Shown: piece after piece, positions 1-7,679 of the stretch
Layout: every line of letters begins with the position of its first letter
How positions within the stretch are numbered: the stretch's first letter is position 1
Origin: Alphaproteobacteria bacterium LSUCC0684
GTDB lineage: Bacteria > Pseudomonadota > Alphaproteobacteria > Puniceispirillales > UBA1172
Direction of reading: 5' to 3'
DNA length: 64,000 nt
Assembly: GCA_041228335.1 (NCBI GenBank)
Contig: CP166130.1
Location: 434,001-498,000, forward strand
Program-made: the position numbers and the translations under genes
Notes under the pieces: model-generated
Database searches by the model: none
The model's input: the letters and a program-made list of their open reading frames with translations, nothing else
What the model was told of the DNA's origin: nothing

Positions 1-1
1 T

Positions 2-2902
2 GGGGCGTTCAAGACGGTCTGGTCGAACAACCCGGCCTGGGTGATTCTTGATCTCTTGACGGACCGGGACTGGGGTATGGGGCTGAAAGACAGCATGATT
101 GAGGTCTATGATCTCTACGCTGTTGCGCAATATGCCGATGCAGAGGTTGACAACGGCAAGGGTGGCAAGGAGCCACGTTTTCTTTTTGATGCCGTGATTG
201 CCCGGCGCCTGCCGGCAAGCCAGCTTATTCAGCAGATCTGCGCGGCAATCCGGGTGATGATGTTCTGGTCAGGTGGTCGTCTTCGCTTTGTTGTAGATAA
301 ACCGGCCGCGCCGGTGCTCTGGCTCACCAACCATCATGTTGAAGATGGCGCTTTCATCTATACGAGTCCCGGCGCCAATACCGCGTTCAGTCATGCGCTG
401 GTCAGCTACACGGATAAGGATGTGCCGGGAGGCATTGCGGTGGAAGCAGAGACCCGGCCATCGCATCTTGCCCGGTTTGGGTATGCCGCCAAGGAAGTTG
501 CCCTGCTTGGCTGCCAGAGGAGGTCGCAGGCTCGTCGTCATGCGCGCTGGCTGCTTGAGGTATCCGCGCTTGATCTGCACAGCATCTCGTGGAACGCCAG
601 CCTTGATCATTTTGCCGAAAATCCGATCAGGCCTGGTGATGTGGTGCGGATCTATGACGCCAATCGCGCCGAAGCCGGGGTGACCTCAGGGCGTTTCTTG
701 CGCCAGGCCATCCCGGATGCCGGTAACCTGCTTTCCGGCGCGCAAGTCTTTGACCAACACATCAAGGCGGGATCGGCGGTGGTGGACATGGAAGCCGCCA
801 ACGGTGCATGGGTTGAGGATATCGAGGTGACATGCAGCGATATCAAGGTTGAGGGGCAATCTCTTTCCCAGATTATTCCCGATACCGGAACCTGGCCCCG
901 GACCCCTGCCAAGGGAGGTGCGGTGGTAATCCGGCAGGCAGATGACAACGATGAGATCACCTCTGCTTCCGCCGCTGGCCAAGAATATCGTGTGCTGATG
1001 GTGCGTGAGCTTGACAATCATCGTCTTGAGGTCAACGCCATCCGCTATGATGCCGGCCTCTATGATCGGGTGGAGAAAAATCTGGTCCTTGATGATACGG
1101 CGGCGATTGGGCTGCCGCGATTTGATGATCCGGTACCGGCGGCTACAGGACTTTCGCTCGCTCAGCCAAGCCGTCTTCCCGAAGGCGGCACAGGGCGTGA
1201 TATCCATGTCGGATGGACGCCACCTTCCGATCCCCGCATCGCCTATTGGCGGATAAATGCAACCGGTCCGGATGGTGAGCATGCCAATGCTGAAGTTGCA
1301 GCGCCCCCTGCGGTTTTGCGCTCGCTGGCGCCGGGTGCTTGGTCCTGCCGACTGGTGGCGGTGGACTGGACCGGACGCGAAGGGCAACCCGCCCTCGCCA
1401 GCGTGACGGTCAAGGCCGATCCTGAACCTGCCGCACCACCATCAGGGGCAGGGCTTGCGCCGGGATATGGGCAGTTGACATTGATTTGGTCCGGCGATGA
1501 TCTGCCTGATGGCGCGGCGGTTGAGGTCTTGGAATACGACGGCCCGGACGCGGCTGACCCTAAATCCACCTCGCGGGTGATCGGCCTGATGTTGATCCTG
1601 CCGGACCGAACTCCGGGGGAGATGGCGTATTTCCGCTTGCGAACCATCCTCAAGGGAGGCACGGCTTCTGAAGCAGGAGACATGCTTAGCGGCACCGCGC
1701 TGGCGCTTCCCGAGCCGAAGGATGGAGACCGAGGCACGATCATGGCCTCGGCGCAGGTTACCTCGCCTCAATGGAATGCCGATCTGGCGGCGGCGGCAGT
1801 TACCCAGATCACCGGCGATCCCCCGCGCCCCGGTGATGTGGTGACCTTGTCCGCCGCGGGGGCATCTGGCTGGGCAGAGACAAGACGTTTCTCGACTTCC
1901 GGATGGGAGATTGCCGCGCCGATGCTGGCTGGTGACCAGATAGTGGCAGGCACGCTGCCAGCCTCACGTCTGGTGCTTGATGGCACAACGCTCAAAGCCA
2001 CGGCCAAAACCGATGAGCTGACACTTGCCAATGTTCCGGCCAACCTGATCACGTCAGGGGTGATGCAGTCCATCGCCTATAGCAAGGGTAAATCCGGATA
2101 TCGGATCGATACGTCGGGCAGGGCGGAGTTTTATTCGGCACATATCCGCGGCGTATTGGAGGGCTCGCGCATTGAGAGCTCCCTGCTTGTTTCGGCAACA
2201 CAGACTATCCCGACCGAGGCAGGGGGGCGGTTCATCACCCTCGATGTGCCGCGGCCCTTGCGCTATTATCAGCGCAAGAAACAGGGCAACACCCTGACGC
2301 TGGGGCCGGTGGATATCAATATTGACAGCAATTCCGCCCGTTACGGGGACAAGCACAAGGTGGTGGTGGCAGCGGATGATCCGGTGGGTGATACCGACGA
2401 CGGCTATAACGCCTATTATTCGAGATACTGGGCCCTTGAACCCGGCATCAAGGTAACGGCATCGACCTTTCGTTCCGGCAAACCCTGGGGCCAATATGTC
2501 ACCAAGGCACGGGTGAAAGCCAAAATCTATACCCAGAGCGGCCGGGTTCTCGCCGAAAGCGACCCCGTCGATTTAAGCGGCAAGAATATCTGGAAGCATC
2601 AAACCAACGCCCTTTCCGATTACGTTCTGCTGAGTAAATCGGACGGGTTCCGTGCCGGCAGTTATATCCTGATCACCCGCAGCACCGCCTGGGAGAACGG
2701 GCCCGGTAAGGGCCGGTCCTATACCAGTTCATTGTCTCTTACCATGGTGCTTGGGGCGAAGTTCTCCTTCACCAAGGGGGATACCGAAGGGGATGGGCTG
2801 ATGATGGATTTCCTGCTTGATTTCGATGGGGAAGGGCTGACGGCAAAACCGATCAATGCGCTCTACCTTACGGCGCGTATCGCGGGCACAACCCTGGACT
2901 AG
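2..2902 (+). CDS. Phage tail tip / host specificity protein J-like (5' partial)
   Basis: The frame is open from base 2, before the first GTG at 41, and reads NNPAWVILDLLTDRDWGMGL. This matches the 'NPAWxxxDLLT' region of lambda J-type tail tip proteins, so the gene begins outside the window. At least 967 residues are present. The N-terminal part fits the J core. Around residues 390-480 of the visible part is a fibronectin-III-like segment (HVGWTPPSDPRIAYWRI), as in many tail tip proteins. The C-terminal 250 residues look like a variable receptor-binding region. J proteins sit at the tail tip, contact the cell surface and set host range. Family assignment is good; whether the phage is active cannot be judged from this end. 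Confidence 0.8.
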   Translation, partial: GAFKTVWSNNPAWVILDLLTDRDWGMGLKDSMIEVYDLYAVAQYADAEVDNGKGGKEPRFLFDAVIARRLPASQLIQQICAAIRVMMFWSGGRLRFVVDKPAAPVLWLTNHHVEDGAFIYTSPGANTAFSHALVSYTDKDVPGGIAVEAETRPSHLARFGYAAKEVALLGCQRRSQARRHARWLLEVSALDLHSISWNASLDHFAENPIRPGDVVRIYDANRAEAGVTSGRFLRQAIPDAGNLLSGAQVFDQHIKAGSAVVDMEAANGAWVEDIEVTCSDIKVEGQSLSQIIPDTGTWPRTPAKGGAVVIRQADDNDEITSASAAGQEYRVLMVRELDNHRLEVNAIRYDAGLYDRVEKNLVLDDTAAIGLPRFDDPVPAATGLSLAQPSRLPEGGTGRDIHVGWTPPSDPRIAYWRINATGPDGEHANAEVAAPPAVLRSLAPGAWSCRLVAVDWTGREGQPALASVTVKADPEPAAPPSGAGLAPGYGQLTLIWSGDDLPDGAAVEVLEYDGPDAADPKSTSRVIGLMLILPDRTPGEMAYFRLRTILKGGTASEAGDMLSGTALALPEPKDGDRGTIMASAQVTSPQWNADLAAAAVTQITGDPPRPGDVVTLSAAGASGWAETRRFSTSGWEIAAPMLAGDQIVAGTLPASRLVLDGTTLKATAKTDELTLANVPANLITSGVMQSIAYSKGKSGYRIDTSGRAEFYSAHIRGVLEGSRIESSLLVSATQTIPTEAGGRFITLDVPRPLRYYQRKKQGNTLTLGPVDINIDSNSARYGDKHKVVVAADDPVGDTDDGYNAYYSRYWALEPGIKVTASTFRSGKPWGQYVTKARVKAKIYTQSGRVLAESDPVDLSGKNIWKHQTNALSDYVLLSKSDGFRAGSYILITRSTAWENGPGKGRSYTSSLSLTMVLGAKFSFTKGDTEGDGLMMDFLLDFDGEGLTAKPINALYLTARIAGTTLD

Positions 2903-2924
2903 AGACGATAAGGAAAGGTGATCC

Positions 2925-3311
2925 ATGATTGATCCTGCAACCGAGGCCATGCATGATCTTCCGCCGGGCGGGCTTGTCATCGTTGCAGGAAGTCGCCCCG
3001 GGGTCGGGGTGACTTCGGCGGTAAGGGCACTTCAGGCGGCGCTGGCCGGGGCTTCGGCCGGGGCCAGGGGGCGGAAATCAAAACCTGTCACTATTCTTGA
3101 TGTCGGCGTGGTGGGGGAGTGGACCGCCGAAGACCGGCCGGCACAAGCAGCAGATCTCGTACTGCTGGTGGTGCATGAGGGCTGTATGCCCGGGCATGTC
3201 CACCGGCTGGCCAGCCGGCTGATCGGTGAATTCCGGGCCGAAACCATCCTGATCCACCACCGCGATCCGGTCGGATTTCCGGCTTCCGGAGATAATATTA
3301 CAATAAACTAA
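2925..3311 (+). CDS. Small protein with degenerate P-loop (ParA/MinD-like N-terminus), unknown function
   Basis: A 128-residue protein starting 22 bases after the tail tip gene with AAGGAAAGG just upstream of its ATG, so probably cotranscribed. Residues 18-30 (IVAGSRPGVGVTS) resemble the deviant Walker A motif of ParA/MinD-type ATPases, but the usual lysines are absent (P and V stand there). A second strand (TILDVGVVGEW, about 56-66) and a third (DLVLLVVHEG, about 78-87) follow the ParA order of Walker A, switch and beta strand. At 128 residues it is half the usual length. It could be a decayed ParA-like domain or a small phage accessory protein. I do not recognise an exact family. Confidence 0.6.
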   Translation: MIDPATEAMHDLPPGGLVIVAGSRPGVGVTSAVRALQAALAGASAGARGRKSKPVTILDVGVVGEWTAEDRPAQAADLVLLVVHEGCMPGHVHRLASRLIGEFRAETILIHHRDPVGFPASGDNITIN

Positions 3312-3314
3312 TAA

Positions 3315-3330
3315 GTTGTATTTATACAAC
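3315..3330. promoter_or_regulatory. Perfect inverted repeat upstream of the porin
   Basis: GTTGTA-TTTA-TACAAC is a perfect 6-bp inverted repeat with a 4-base spacer, starting 4 bases after the stop of the preceding gene. The flanks are AT-rich and no T-run follows on the top strand, so it looks more like an operator or weak hairpin than an intrinsic terminator. It lies about 175 bases before the porin ATG, in the leader that probably holds the porin promoter. Confidence 0.35.
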
Positions 3331-3503
3331 CATAAAAAACTTTTCCGAAAAATGTATATGGCTTTTGGTTGGCATCCCGGGGCTGGAGCAGCATAACAGG
3401 GTCAAGCGGGCCGTTCCCATTAGTGTTTTTCCTTTTTGTCGTGTTGTGCCGGGGTGGCCCAGAACACAACGGCGGGTTTCCGCCACGACAAAAGGATTTT
3501 CAA

Positions 3504-4535
3504 ATGAAAAAGATTCTTCTTGCCACCACCGCTCTTGTGGCGATGACAGGAGTTGCAGGCGCGGATGTCTCGCTGTCAGGATATTACGAATTCGGCTGGG
3601 CCTCCCAGTCCGATGATGTTGACGGAGATGATATGGGTGGCGATTCCAAAATGTTCTCGGATTCCGAAGTTCATATCTCTTTCAGTTCCGCGTCCGACAG
3701 CGGGCTGGAATATGGCGCCACCTTTGAGCTGGAAGGCAAGGCCAACACGTCTACGGATCGTCAGGTGGATGAATCCTCCCTCTATATCAAGGGGGATTTC
3801 GGCAAAGTGATCCTCGGCCAGAACGACTATGCCAGCGACAGTTTCCAGACCTGGATGCCCACCCACCGCAATTCCTTCAGCCAGGACGACCACCAGTATG
3901 GGTATCGTTTCTCAGATGGTACTTCGGGTACGAATGTCTCTCATGCTGCCATCAACGCCAATTATGGTGACAATAACAAAGTCACCTATATGGCGCCGGG
4001 GCTGGGCGGGTTCAATTTCGGCGCCTCCTGGACCGATGGGGCCAGTGGTGACGGCACTGATGCCGAAGCAGATATCTCCTTCGGGTTTTCCTACAACCAT
4101 GGCATCGGGATGATGGATGACATGATGGGCGGGGTTGACCTGACCCTGACAGCCGCTTCCCTTGACAATGGCGAAGATGGTGCGAATTCAGAAAAGTCGA
4201 ATTCCTATGGCGTGACTATCGGCCTTGACGCCATCACCCTGGCGGCGGCCATGGCCAGTTCTGAATCAGGTGGCGGGGCTGACGTGTCCACTTCCGGTTT
4301 CGGGGTCGGCTACACGGTCAATGATCAACTGGCCCTCGGCTTCTCCGTCAGTTCATCGGAAGATGACAGCAATGACGATGAGCTCAGCACCAGTTCGGTG
4401 ACGGCATCCTACACCATCGCCCCGGGGCTTAATGCCGCGGTCAGCCTGGACAGTTACGAACTCACGGCAGGTAATAATGCAAACCTGAAAAACGAAGGTA
4501 CAATCACCAGTTTCTCGATTCAGGCCAATTTTTAG
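3504..4535 (+). CDS. Outer-membrane porin (Gram-negative trimeric type)
   Basis: 343 residues from ATG 3504, which follows AAAGGATTTTCAA. The frame stays open upstream to 3369, but the signal peptide fixes the start: MKKILLATTALVAMTGVAGA, then DVSLSGYYEFGW. The mature N-terminus, alternating beta strands (YGATFELEGKA, SSLYIKGDFGKVILGQNDYA), an acidic Gly/Ser/Asp-rich loop pattern and a final strand ending in phenylalanine (SFSIQANF) are typical of alphaproteobacterial 16-strand porins, as is the length. It should form a diffusion pore in the outer membrane. It lies between phage-type genes, which is odd; it may be cargo, or the phage block may be broken up. A perfect hairpin follows the stop. 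Confidence 0.85.
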   Translation: MKKILLATTALVAMTGVAGADVSLSGYYEFGWASQSDDVDGDDMGGDSKMFSDSEVHISFSSASDSGLEYGATFELEGKANTSTDRQVDESSLYIKGDFGKVILGQNDYASDSFQTWMPTHRNSFSQDDHQYGYRFSDGTSGTNVSHAAINANYGDNNKVTYMAPGLGGFNFGASWTDGASGDGTDAEADISFGFSYNHGIGMMDDMMGGVDLTLTAASLDNGEDGANSEKSNSYGVTIGLDAITLAAAMASSESGGGADVSTSGFGVGYTVNDQLALGFSVSSSEDDSNDDELSTSSVTASYTIAPGLNAAVSLDSYELTAGNNANLKNEGTITSFSIQANF

Positions 4536-4538
4536 GGG

Positions 4539-4601
4539 TATGGTCAGCCGGTCTTGAGACCGGCTGACCATATTTCCGCCCCGGGGCACTCTCGGGGCGG
4601 A
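4539..4601 (+). terminator. Two hairpins after the porin
   Basis: A perfect 15-bp inverted repeat with a TTGA loop (4539-4572; arm core GGTCAGCCGGTC) starts 3 bases after the porin stop. It is followed by a second GC-rich hairpin (TCCGCCCC ... GGGGCGGA, 4575-4601). The T-run after the first stem is short (TATTT). This may act as a terminator, or as a 3' stabiliser of a highly expressed porin mRNA. Confidence 0.5.
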
Positions 4602-4627
4602 GCCAAAATTAAAACAATGAGGGGGAA

Positions 4628-4673
4628 AAACCAATGACAAAGCAAAATAAAAACCAATGACAAAGCAAAATAA
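4628..4673 (+). repeat. 23-bp tandem duplication over a start codon
   Basis: Two perfect 23-bp copies (4628-4650 and 4651-4673), each containing AACCAATGACAAAGC. The duplication copies the start region of the following gene. As 23 is not a multiple of 3, the first copy's ATG (4634) reads 8 codons and stops at TGA 4658-4660, overlapping the second copy's ATG (4657) as ATGA. The good ribosome-binding site GAGGGGG (4619-4625) serves the first ATG; the second has none of its own. Confidence 0.85.
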
Positions 4674-4965
4674 AGGTGACCAGCCCGACCCGATGGATAT
4701 CTATCCTGACATCGGCGATGTTGAAGCACTGATCGAACATGCTGCCCGGCGTGGTGCCCGCAATGCGCTGGCTGAACTTGGGCTCAACGACACATCCGCC
4801 CCGCAGGATATTCGCGATCTCCGCAATCTTCTCGTCAGTTGGCGCCGCATCCGGAAAGAAGCCTATAAAACAGTAGTCACCTTTGCAATTCGTGTCGTGC
4901 TCCTGATAATGTTCGGCATCGCCGTCGCCGTCATCTATGTCAGCGGTGTTGACAGTATGAAATAA
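4657..4965 (+). CDS. Small one-helix membrane protein, DUF6127-like; possible holin
   Basis: 102 residues. An acidic N-terminus is followed by an Ala/Arg-rich helix (about 26-42, EHAARRGARNALAELGL), a conserved-looking DIRDLRNLLVSWR segment (about 51-63) and one transmembrane helix at about 75-97 (FAIRVVLLIMFGIAVAVIYV). This pattern recalls DUF6127, small proteins found with alphaproteobacterial phage genes; that family name is from memory. Position just before a peptidase gene and the single helix make a holin-like or lysis-accessory role possible, but this is inference. Its own ATG lacks a Shine-Dalgarno site because of the duplication upstream, so translation may depend on coupling to the 8-codon ORF. 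Confidence 0.65.
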   Translation: MTKQNKGDQPDPMDIYPDIGDVEALIEHAARRGARNALAELGLNDTSAPQDIRDLRNLLVSWRRIRKEAYKTVVTFAIRVVLLIMFGIAVAVIYVSGVDSMK

Positions 4966-4993
4966 AAACTACCTGCCACATGCAAAAAATTTA

Positions 4994-5019
4994 AGAGGGT
5001 TCCAGCCCTCTATTTTTTT
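4994..5019 (+). terminator. Rho-independent terminator
   Basis: AGAGGG-TTCCAG-CCCTCT followed by ATTTTTTT: a 6-bp stem, 6-base loop and seven T. It lies 28 bases after the small membrane protein gene and ends its transcript before the M15 peptidase gene. Confidence 0.8.
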
Positions 5020-5053
5020 GCCTTTTTTAACATTCTGCCCATTGAGGCATGCC

Positions 5054-5515
5054 ATGAAGCGCCATTTCACTTTCAGCAGAAGATCCGAGGCGCAGCTGCG
5101 CAGTCTTCACCCTGATCTTGCCCGGGTGGCAAGGCTTGCCTTGCGCAAGACCCGGGTGGATTTCACCATCATCAGCGCCAGACGCACCATCAACGAACAA
5201 CGCAGGCTGGTGGCTATGGGCAAATCGCGAACCCTTCGTTCACGCCATCTGCGCGGTGAAGCGCTCGATTTTGTGCCCCTTGACCCGACCACCGGCAAGG
5301 GCAGATTTGACCGTGGCCTCGCCATCGAGGTTGCCGCCGCCTTCATGGATGCGGGGCAGGAGCTTGGCACGCCGGTCCGTTGGGGCGGCATGTGGAAGAA
5401 TTTCGAAGACATTCCCCATATTGAAATGGCAACAGATCAAAAGGGCAGAAACCATGCGGGCCCAGGGGAAATTCCGGCGCCAGATCATCCGGCCATTATA
5501 TCAGGCGGCGCGTGA
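5054..5515 (+). CDS. M15-family peptidase (endolysin-like D-Ala-D-Ala / L-Ala-D-Glu peptidase)
   Basis: 153 residues from ATG 5054, chosen because GAGG lies at 5045-5048; the frame is open to 5018. The motif SRHLRGEALDFVPL (about 69-82) has the zinc ligands H and D of the SxHxxGxAxD signature, and IPHIEMA (about 124-130) supplies the last histidine. RWGGMWKNFEDIPH is typical of M15C phage peptidases. It should cut peptidoglycan peptide cross-links or stems and, in a phage context, act in host lysis. No signal peptide is visible, so export would need a holin or a similar route. Its last 15 bases overlap the 3' end of the convergent polyprenyl diphosphate synthase gene. Confidence 0.8.
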   Translation: MKRHFTFSRRSEAQLRSLHPDLARVARLALRKTRVDFTIISARRTINEQRRLVAMGKSRTLRSRHLRGEALDFVPLDPTTGKGRFDRGLAIEVAAAFMDAGQELGTPVRWGGMWKNFEDIPHIEMATDQKGRNHAGPGEIPAPDHPAIISGGA

Positions 5516-6484
5516 AGCCGCGAAACTGGCCGCCTCTATCAGCGCATCCCTGATATCTGATCCGGGCAGGGTTTCAAGTTGCCTTGCCGCGCTTTCGGCA
5601 TGGGTGCGGGCATGGGTTAGCGCCCGCCCGATCGCATCATGGCGCAATAGCAGACGCTGGGCCTCGGCCAGATCACCATCCTCGATCCGGCCTTCGCCGA
5701 TGGTGCGTTGCCAGAACTTTTTTTCCTCTGCCGTGCCGTCGGCATAGGCGATCATCACCGGCAGCGTTGTCTTGCCTTCGGCAAAATCATCTCCCACCGT
5801 CTTGCCAAGCGCGGACTGATCGGCCTGATAGTCCAGCGCATCATCGGCGATCTGAAACGCAATGCCCAGTTCCATCCCGTATTGCCGCATGATGCCGGCA
5901 AGCCCGGAATCTCCCCCCGCAACCATGGCGCCTGTTTCTGCCGCCGCCGCGAAAAGCTCGGCGGTCTTGCCGATGATCACCGTCAGGTAATTTTCCACCG
6001 GCGTATCCGGTTTTCCGGCAATCAGCATCTGGCTGATCTCGCCTTCGGTGATCCGGGCCGAAGCCGCAGCCAGTTTCCCCAGCACTTCAATATTTCCGGT
6101 TTCGACCATCAACTCAAAGGCTCGTGCAAAGAGAAAATCTCCCACCAGCACGCTTGCCTCATTCCCCCAGATCGCGTTCGCCGTTGCCTTGCCACGGCGG
6201 AGATCCGATGCATCGATCACGTCATCATGAAGCAAGGTGGCGGTGTGGATAAACTCGACCGCCGCCGCAAGTTTCGCTGCAAGATCGGTTTTCCCGCCTG
6301 CCATCATCGCCCCGGCAAGAGTCAGCATCGGCCGCATGCGCTTTCCCCCCGACGCCACAAGATGCCCGGCAAGGGTGGGTATCAGCTCAATCTCGCTCTG
6401 CATACGGTCAACAATGATGGTATTGACCTCACGCATGGCAGCGTCGGTCATGGACAGCAACGGGCTTAGGGATGGGGTTGTCAT
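5501..6484 (-). CDS. ispB: Polyprenyl (octaprenyl/decaprenyl-type) diphosphate synthase
   Basis: 327 residues from ATG 6484; a TTG two codons upstream is possible. It has the trans-isoprenyl synthase landmarks: GGKRMRP at about 46-52, first aspartate-rich motif HDDVID at about 86-91, GKTAELF at about 172-178, and second motif DDALD at about 214-218. It extends farnesyl diphosphate with isopentenyl diphosphate to make the ubiquinone side chain; the chain length cannot be read safely from sequence. Cytosolic. It stands alone, leftward, and its 3' end overlaps the M15 peptidase gene by 15 bp. Full length for the family. Confidence 0.92.
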   Translation of the reverse strand: MTTPSLSPLLSMTDAAMREVNTIIVDRMQSEIELIPTLAGHLVASGGKRMRPMLTLAGAMMAGGKTDLAAKLAAAVEFIHTATLLHDDVIDASDLRRGKATANAIWGNEASVLVGDFLFARAFELMVETGNIEVLGKLAAASARITEGEISQMLIAGKPDTPVENYLTVIIGKTAELFAAAAETGAMVAGGDSGLAGIMRQYGMELGIAFQIADDALDYQADQSALGKTVGDDFAEGKTTLPVMIAYADGTAEEKKFWQRTIGEGRIEDGDLAEAQRLLLRHDAIGRALTHARTHAESAARQLETLPGSDIRDALIEAASFAASRAA

Positions 6485-6599
6485 CGGCAAAATGTCACGT
6501 CATCTGGTCACGATGCCTTATCTCATGGAAGAGACGCCGCGTGATGTCAAGCGCATTGCACCGTTTCCTTTCTCAAGACTTCCGGTGTAAACTCGTCAG

Positions 6600-6818
6600 A
6601 TGAAGGATATTCTGACCCTCACTGATCCCGTGCGGATCTCATTCATCGAGGCATTGCTCAAGGATGCCGGTATTGCCTATGCTATTCGTGATGGTCATAT
6701 GGCCGATCTCCTCGGTATGCAGAACGGTCTCTTTCCCCGTCGACTTGCTGTCGATGAAGATGATGCAAGACAGGCAGAACGTGTCCTGCGCGGGGCGGAT
6801 CAGTGGTACGATGACTGA
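6600..6818 (+). CDS. DUF2007 family small protein
   Basis: 72 residues: MKDILTLTDPVRISFIEALL, then GIAYAIRDGHMADLLG and RRLAVDEDDARQAERVL. The pattern of a short beta-alpha-beta fold reading '... xxIsfIeaLLkdAGI ... vdeddaxxAxxvL' is that of DUF2007 ('putative signal transducing protein'). It often sits, as here, just before a small tRNA-type methyltransferase gene in alphaproteobacteria. The ATG of the next gene lies 5 bases before this gene's TGA (8-bp overlap), so the two are translationally coupled. Molecular function is unknown. Confidence 0.8.
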   Translation: MKDILTLTDPVRISFIEALLKDAGIAYAIRDGHMADLLGMQNGLFPRRLAVDEDDARQAERVLRGADQWYDD

Positions 6819-7671
6819 AGCTAAACCCCGCATCGAGGCGATCTCATGCAAGCCTGACCTCTTGCCTGCTGACGCGATGGCCTCCACACCCTTGACCAGA
6901 GACAGCTGGTATGATGGCAGTCTCACCCTTTGGCAGCCGCGGGATGGGTTCCGGGCTACCACCGATGCCGTGCTCCTGGCTGCCGCTGTCGACGGTGCGG
7001 CCACCCATGCGCTTGAACTTGGTGCCGGTGGCGGGGCGGCGACACTCGCCCTCGCGCGGCGCTGCGGTGAGATGCGCATTACAGCCGTCGAACGTGACCC
7101 GCTGATGGCAGGATTGTTGCGGCGTAATATTGAAACCAATGCGCTCACCGGCCGGATTTCAGCTCTTCATGCCGATATCTTCAATGATGAAGCCGCATAT
7201 GCCTGGCGTGAACAGCATGATCATGTCTATTTCAACCCCCCATACAACGATGCGGCCTCGACTCTTTCCGGGGATGAAAGGCGAAAGGCTTCCATGGCAG
7301 CGGAGAATCTTAATGGCTGGATCAGGGCGGGCATCAGGGCGCTGGTACCTCGAGGGCAGATAACTCTTGTCAGCCGGGCTGACCGGCTACCTGAAATTCT
7401 TGTGGCGCTTGAGGTTGAAAAAACAGGTTCCATCGTCCTCAGGATGGTGCATGCGGAGGCACATCTTCCGGCGATCCGGATACTCGTGCGGGCCCGTAAG
7501 GGGATTGCCGGACGACTTGAAATTCTGCCGCCGCTGGTCATGCGGGAAGGGGCAGAGACACTTACCGGCAAGATGAAGGCGATCAGTCATCACCGGGATG
7601 AGATTTCGATGACTGCGCCAGGCCGTCAATATCGCAAGCCACGGCTTGCGCCCCGGCCAGATAAAGGGTAG
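6811..7671 (+). CDS. N6-adenine methyltransferase, TrmN6-like
   Basis: 286 residues from ATG 6811. SAM-binding motif I is LELGAGGGAATLAL (about 68-81), an acidic residue follows in TAVERDPLM (about 91-99), and the N6-amino methyltransferase motif NPPY is at about 142-145 (VYFNPPYND). These are the marks of COG4123/TrmN6 enzymes, which methylate A37 of tRNA-Val. Substrate is assumed from family. The long open frame upstream of 6811 reads on the DUF2007 gene and is not translated as part of this protein. The next gene begins 8 bases after the stop. Confidence 0.85.
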   Translation: MTEAKPRIEAISCKPDLLPADAMASTPLTRDSWYDGSLTLWQPRDGFRATTDAVLLAAAVDGAATHALELGAGGGAATLALARRCGEMRITAVERDPLMAGLLRRNIETNALTGRISALHADIFNDEAAYAWREQHDHVYFNPPYNDAASTLSGDERRKASMAAENLNGWIRAGIRALVPRGQITLVSRADRLPEILVALEVEKTGSIVLRMVHAEAHLPAIRILVRARKGIAGRLEILPPLVMREGAETLTGKMKAISHHRDEISMTAPGRQYRKPRLAPRPDKG

Positions 7672-7679
7672 GAAAAGCC

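Larger units (their letters stand above)
1..5515. mobile_element. Right part of a prophage-like or phage-derived gene block (incomplete)
   Basis: A lambda-J-like tail tip gene, small genes of unknown function, a one-helix protein and an M15 peptidase lie together, rightward, before the first clearly chromosomal gene (polyprenyl diphosphate synthase, leftward). Tail tip followed by lysis genes is a common phage late-gene order. No integrase, terminase, capsid gene or attachment site is visible; the rest would lie left of base 1. A porin sits inside the block, which is unusual for phage and may be a cargo gene. A domesticated tail or gene transfer agent remnant is an alternative. The right boundary is inferred only from the change of gene type near 5515. 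Confidence 0.5.
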
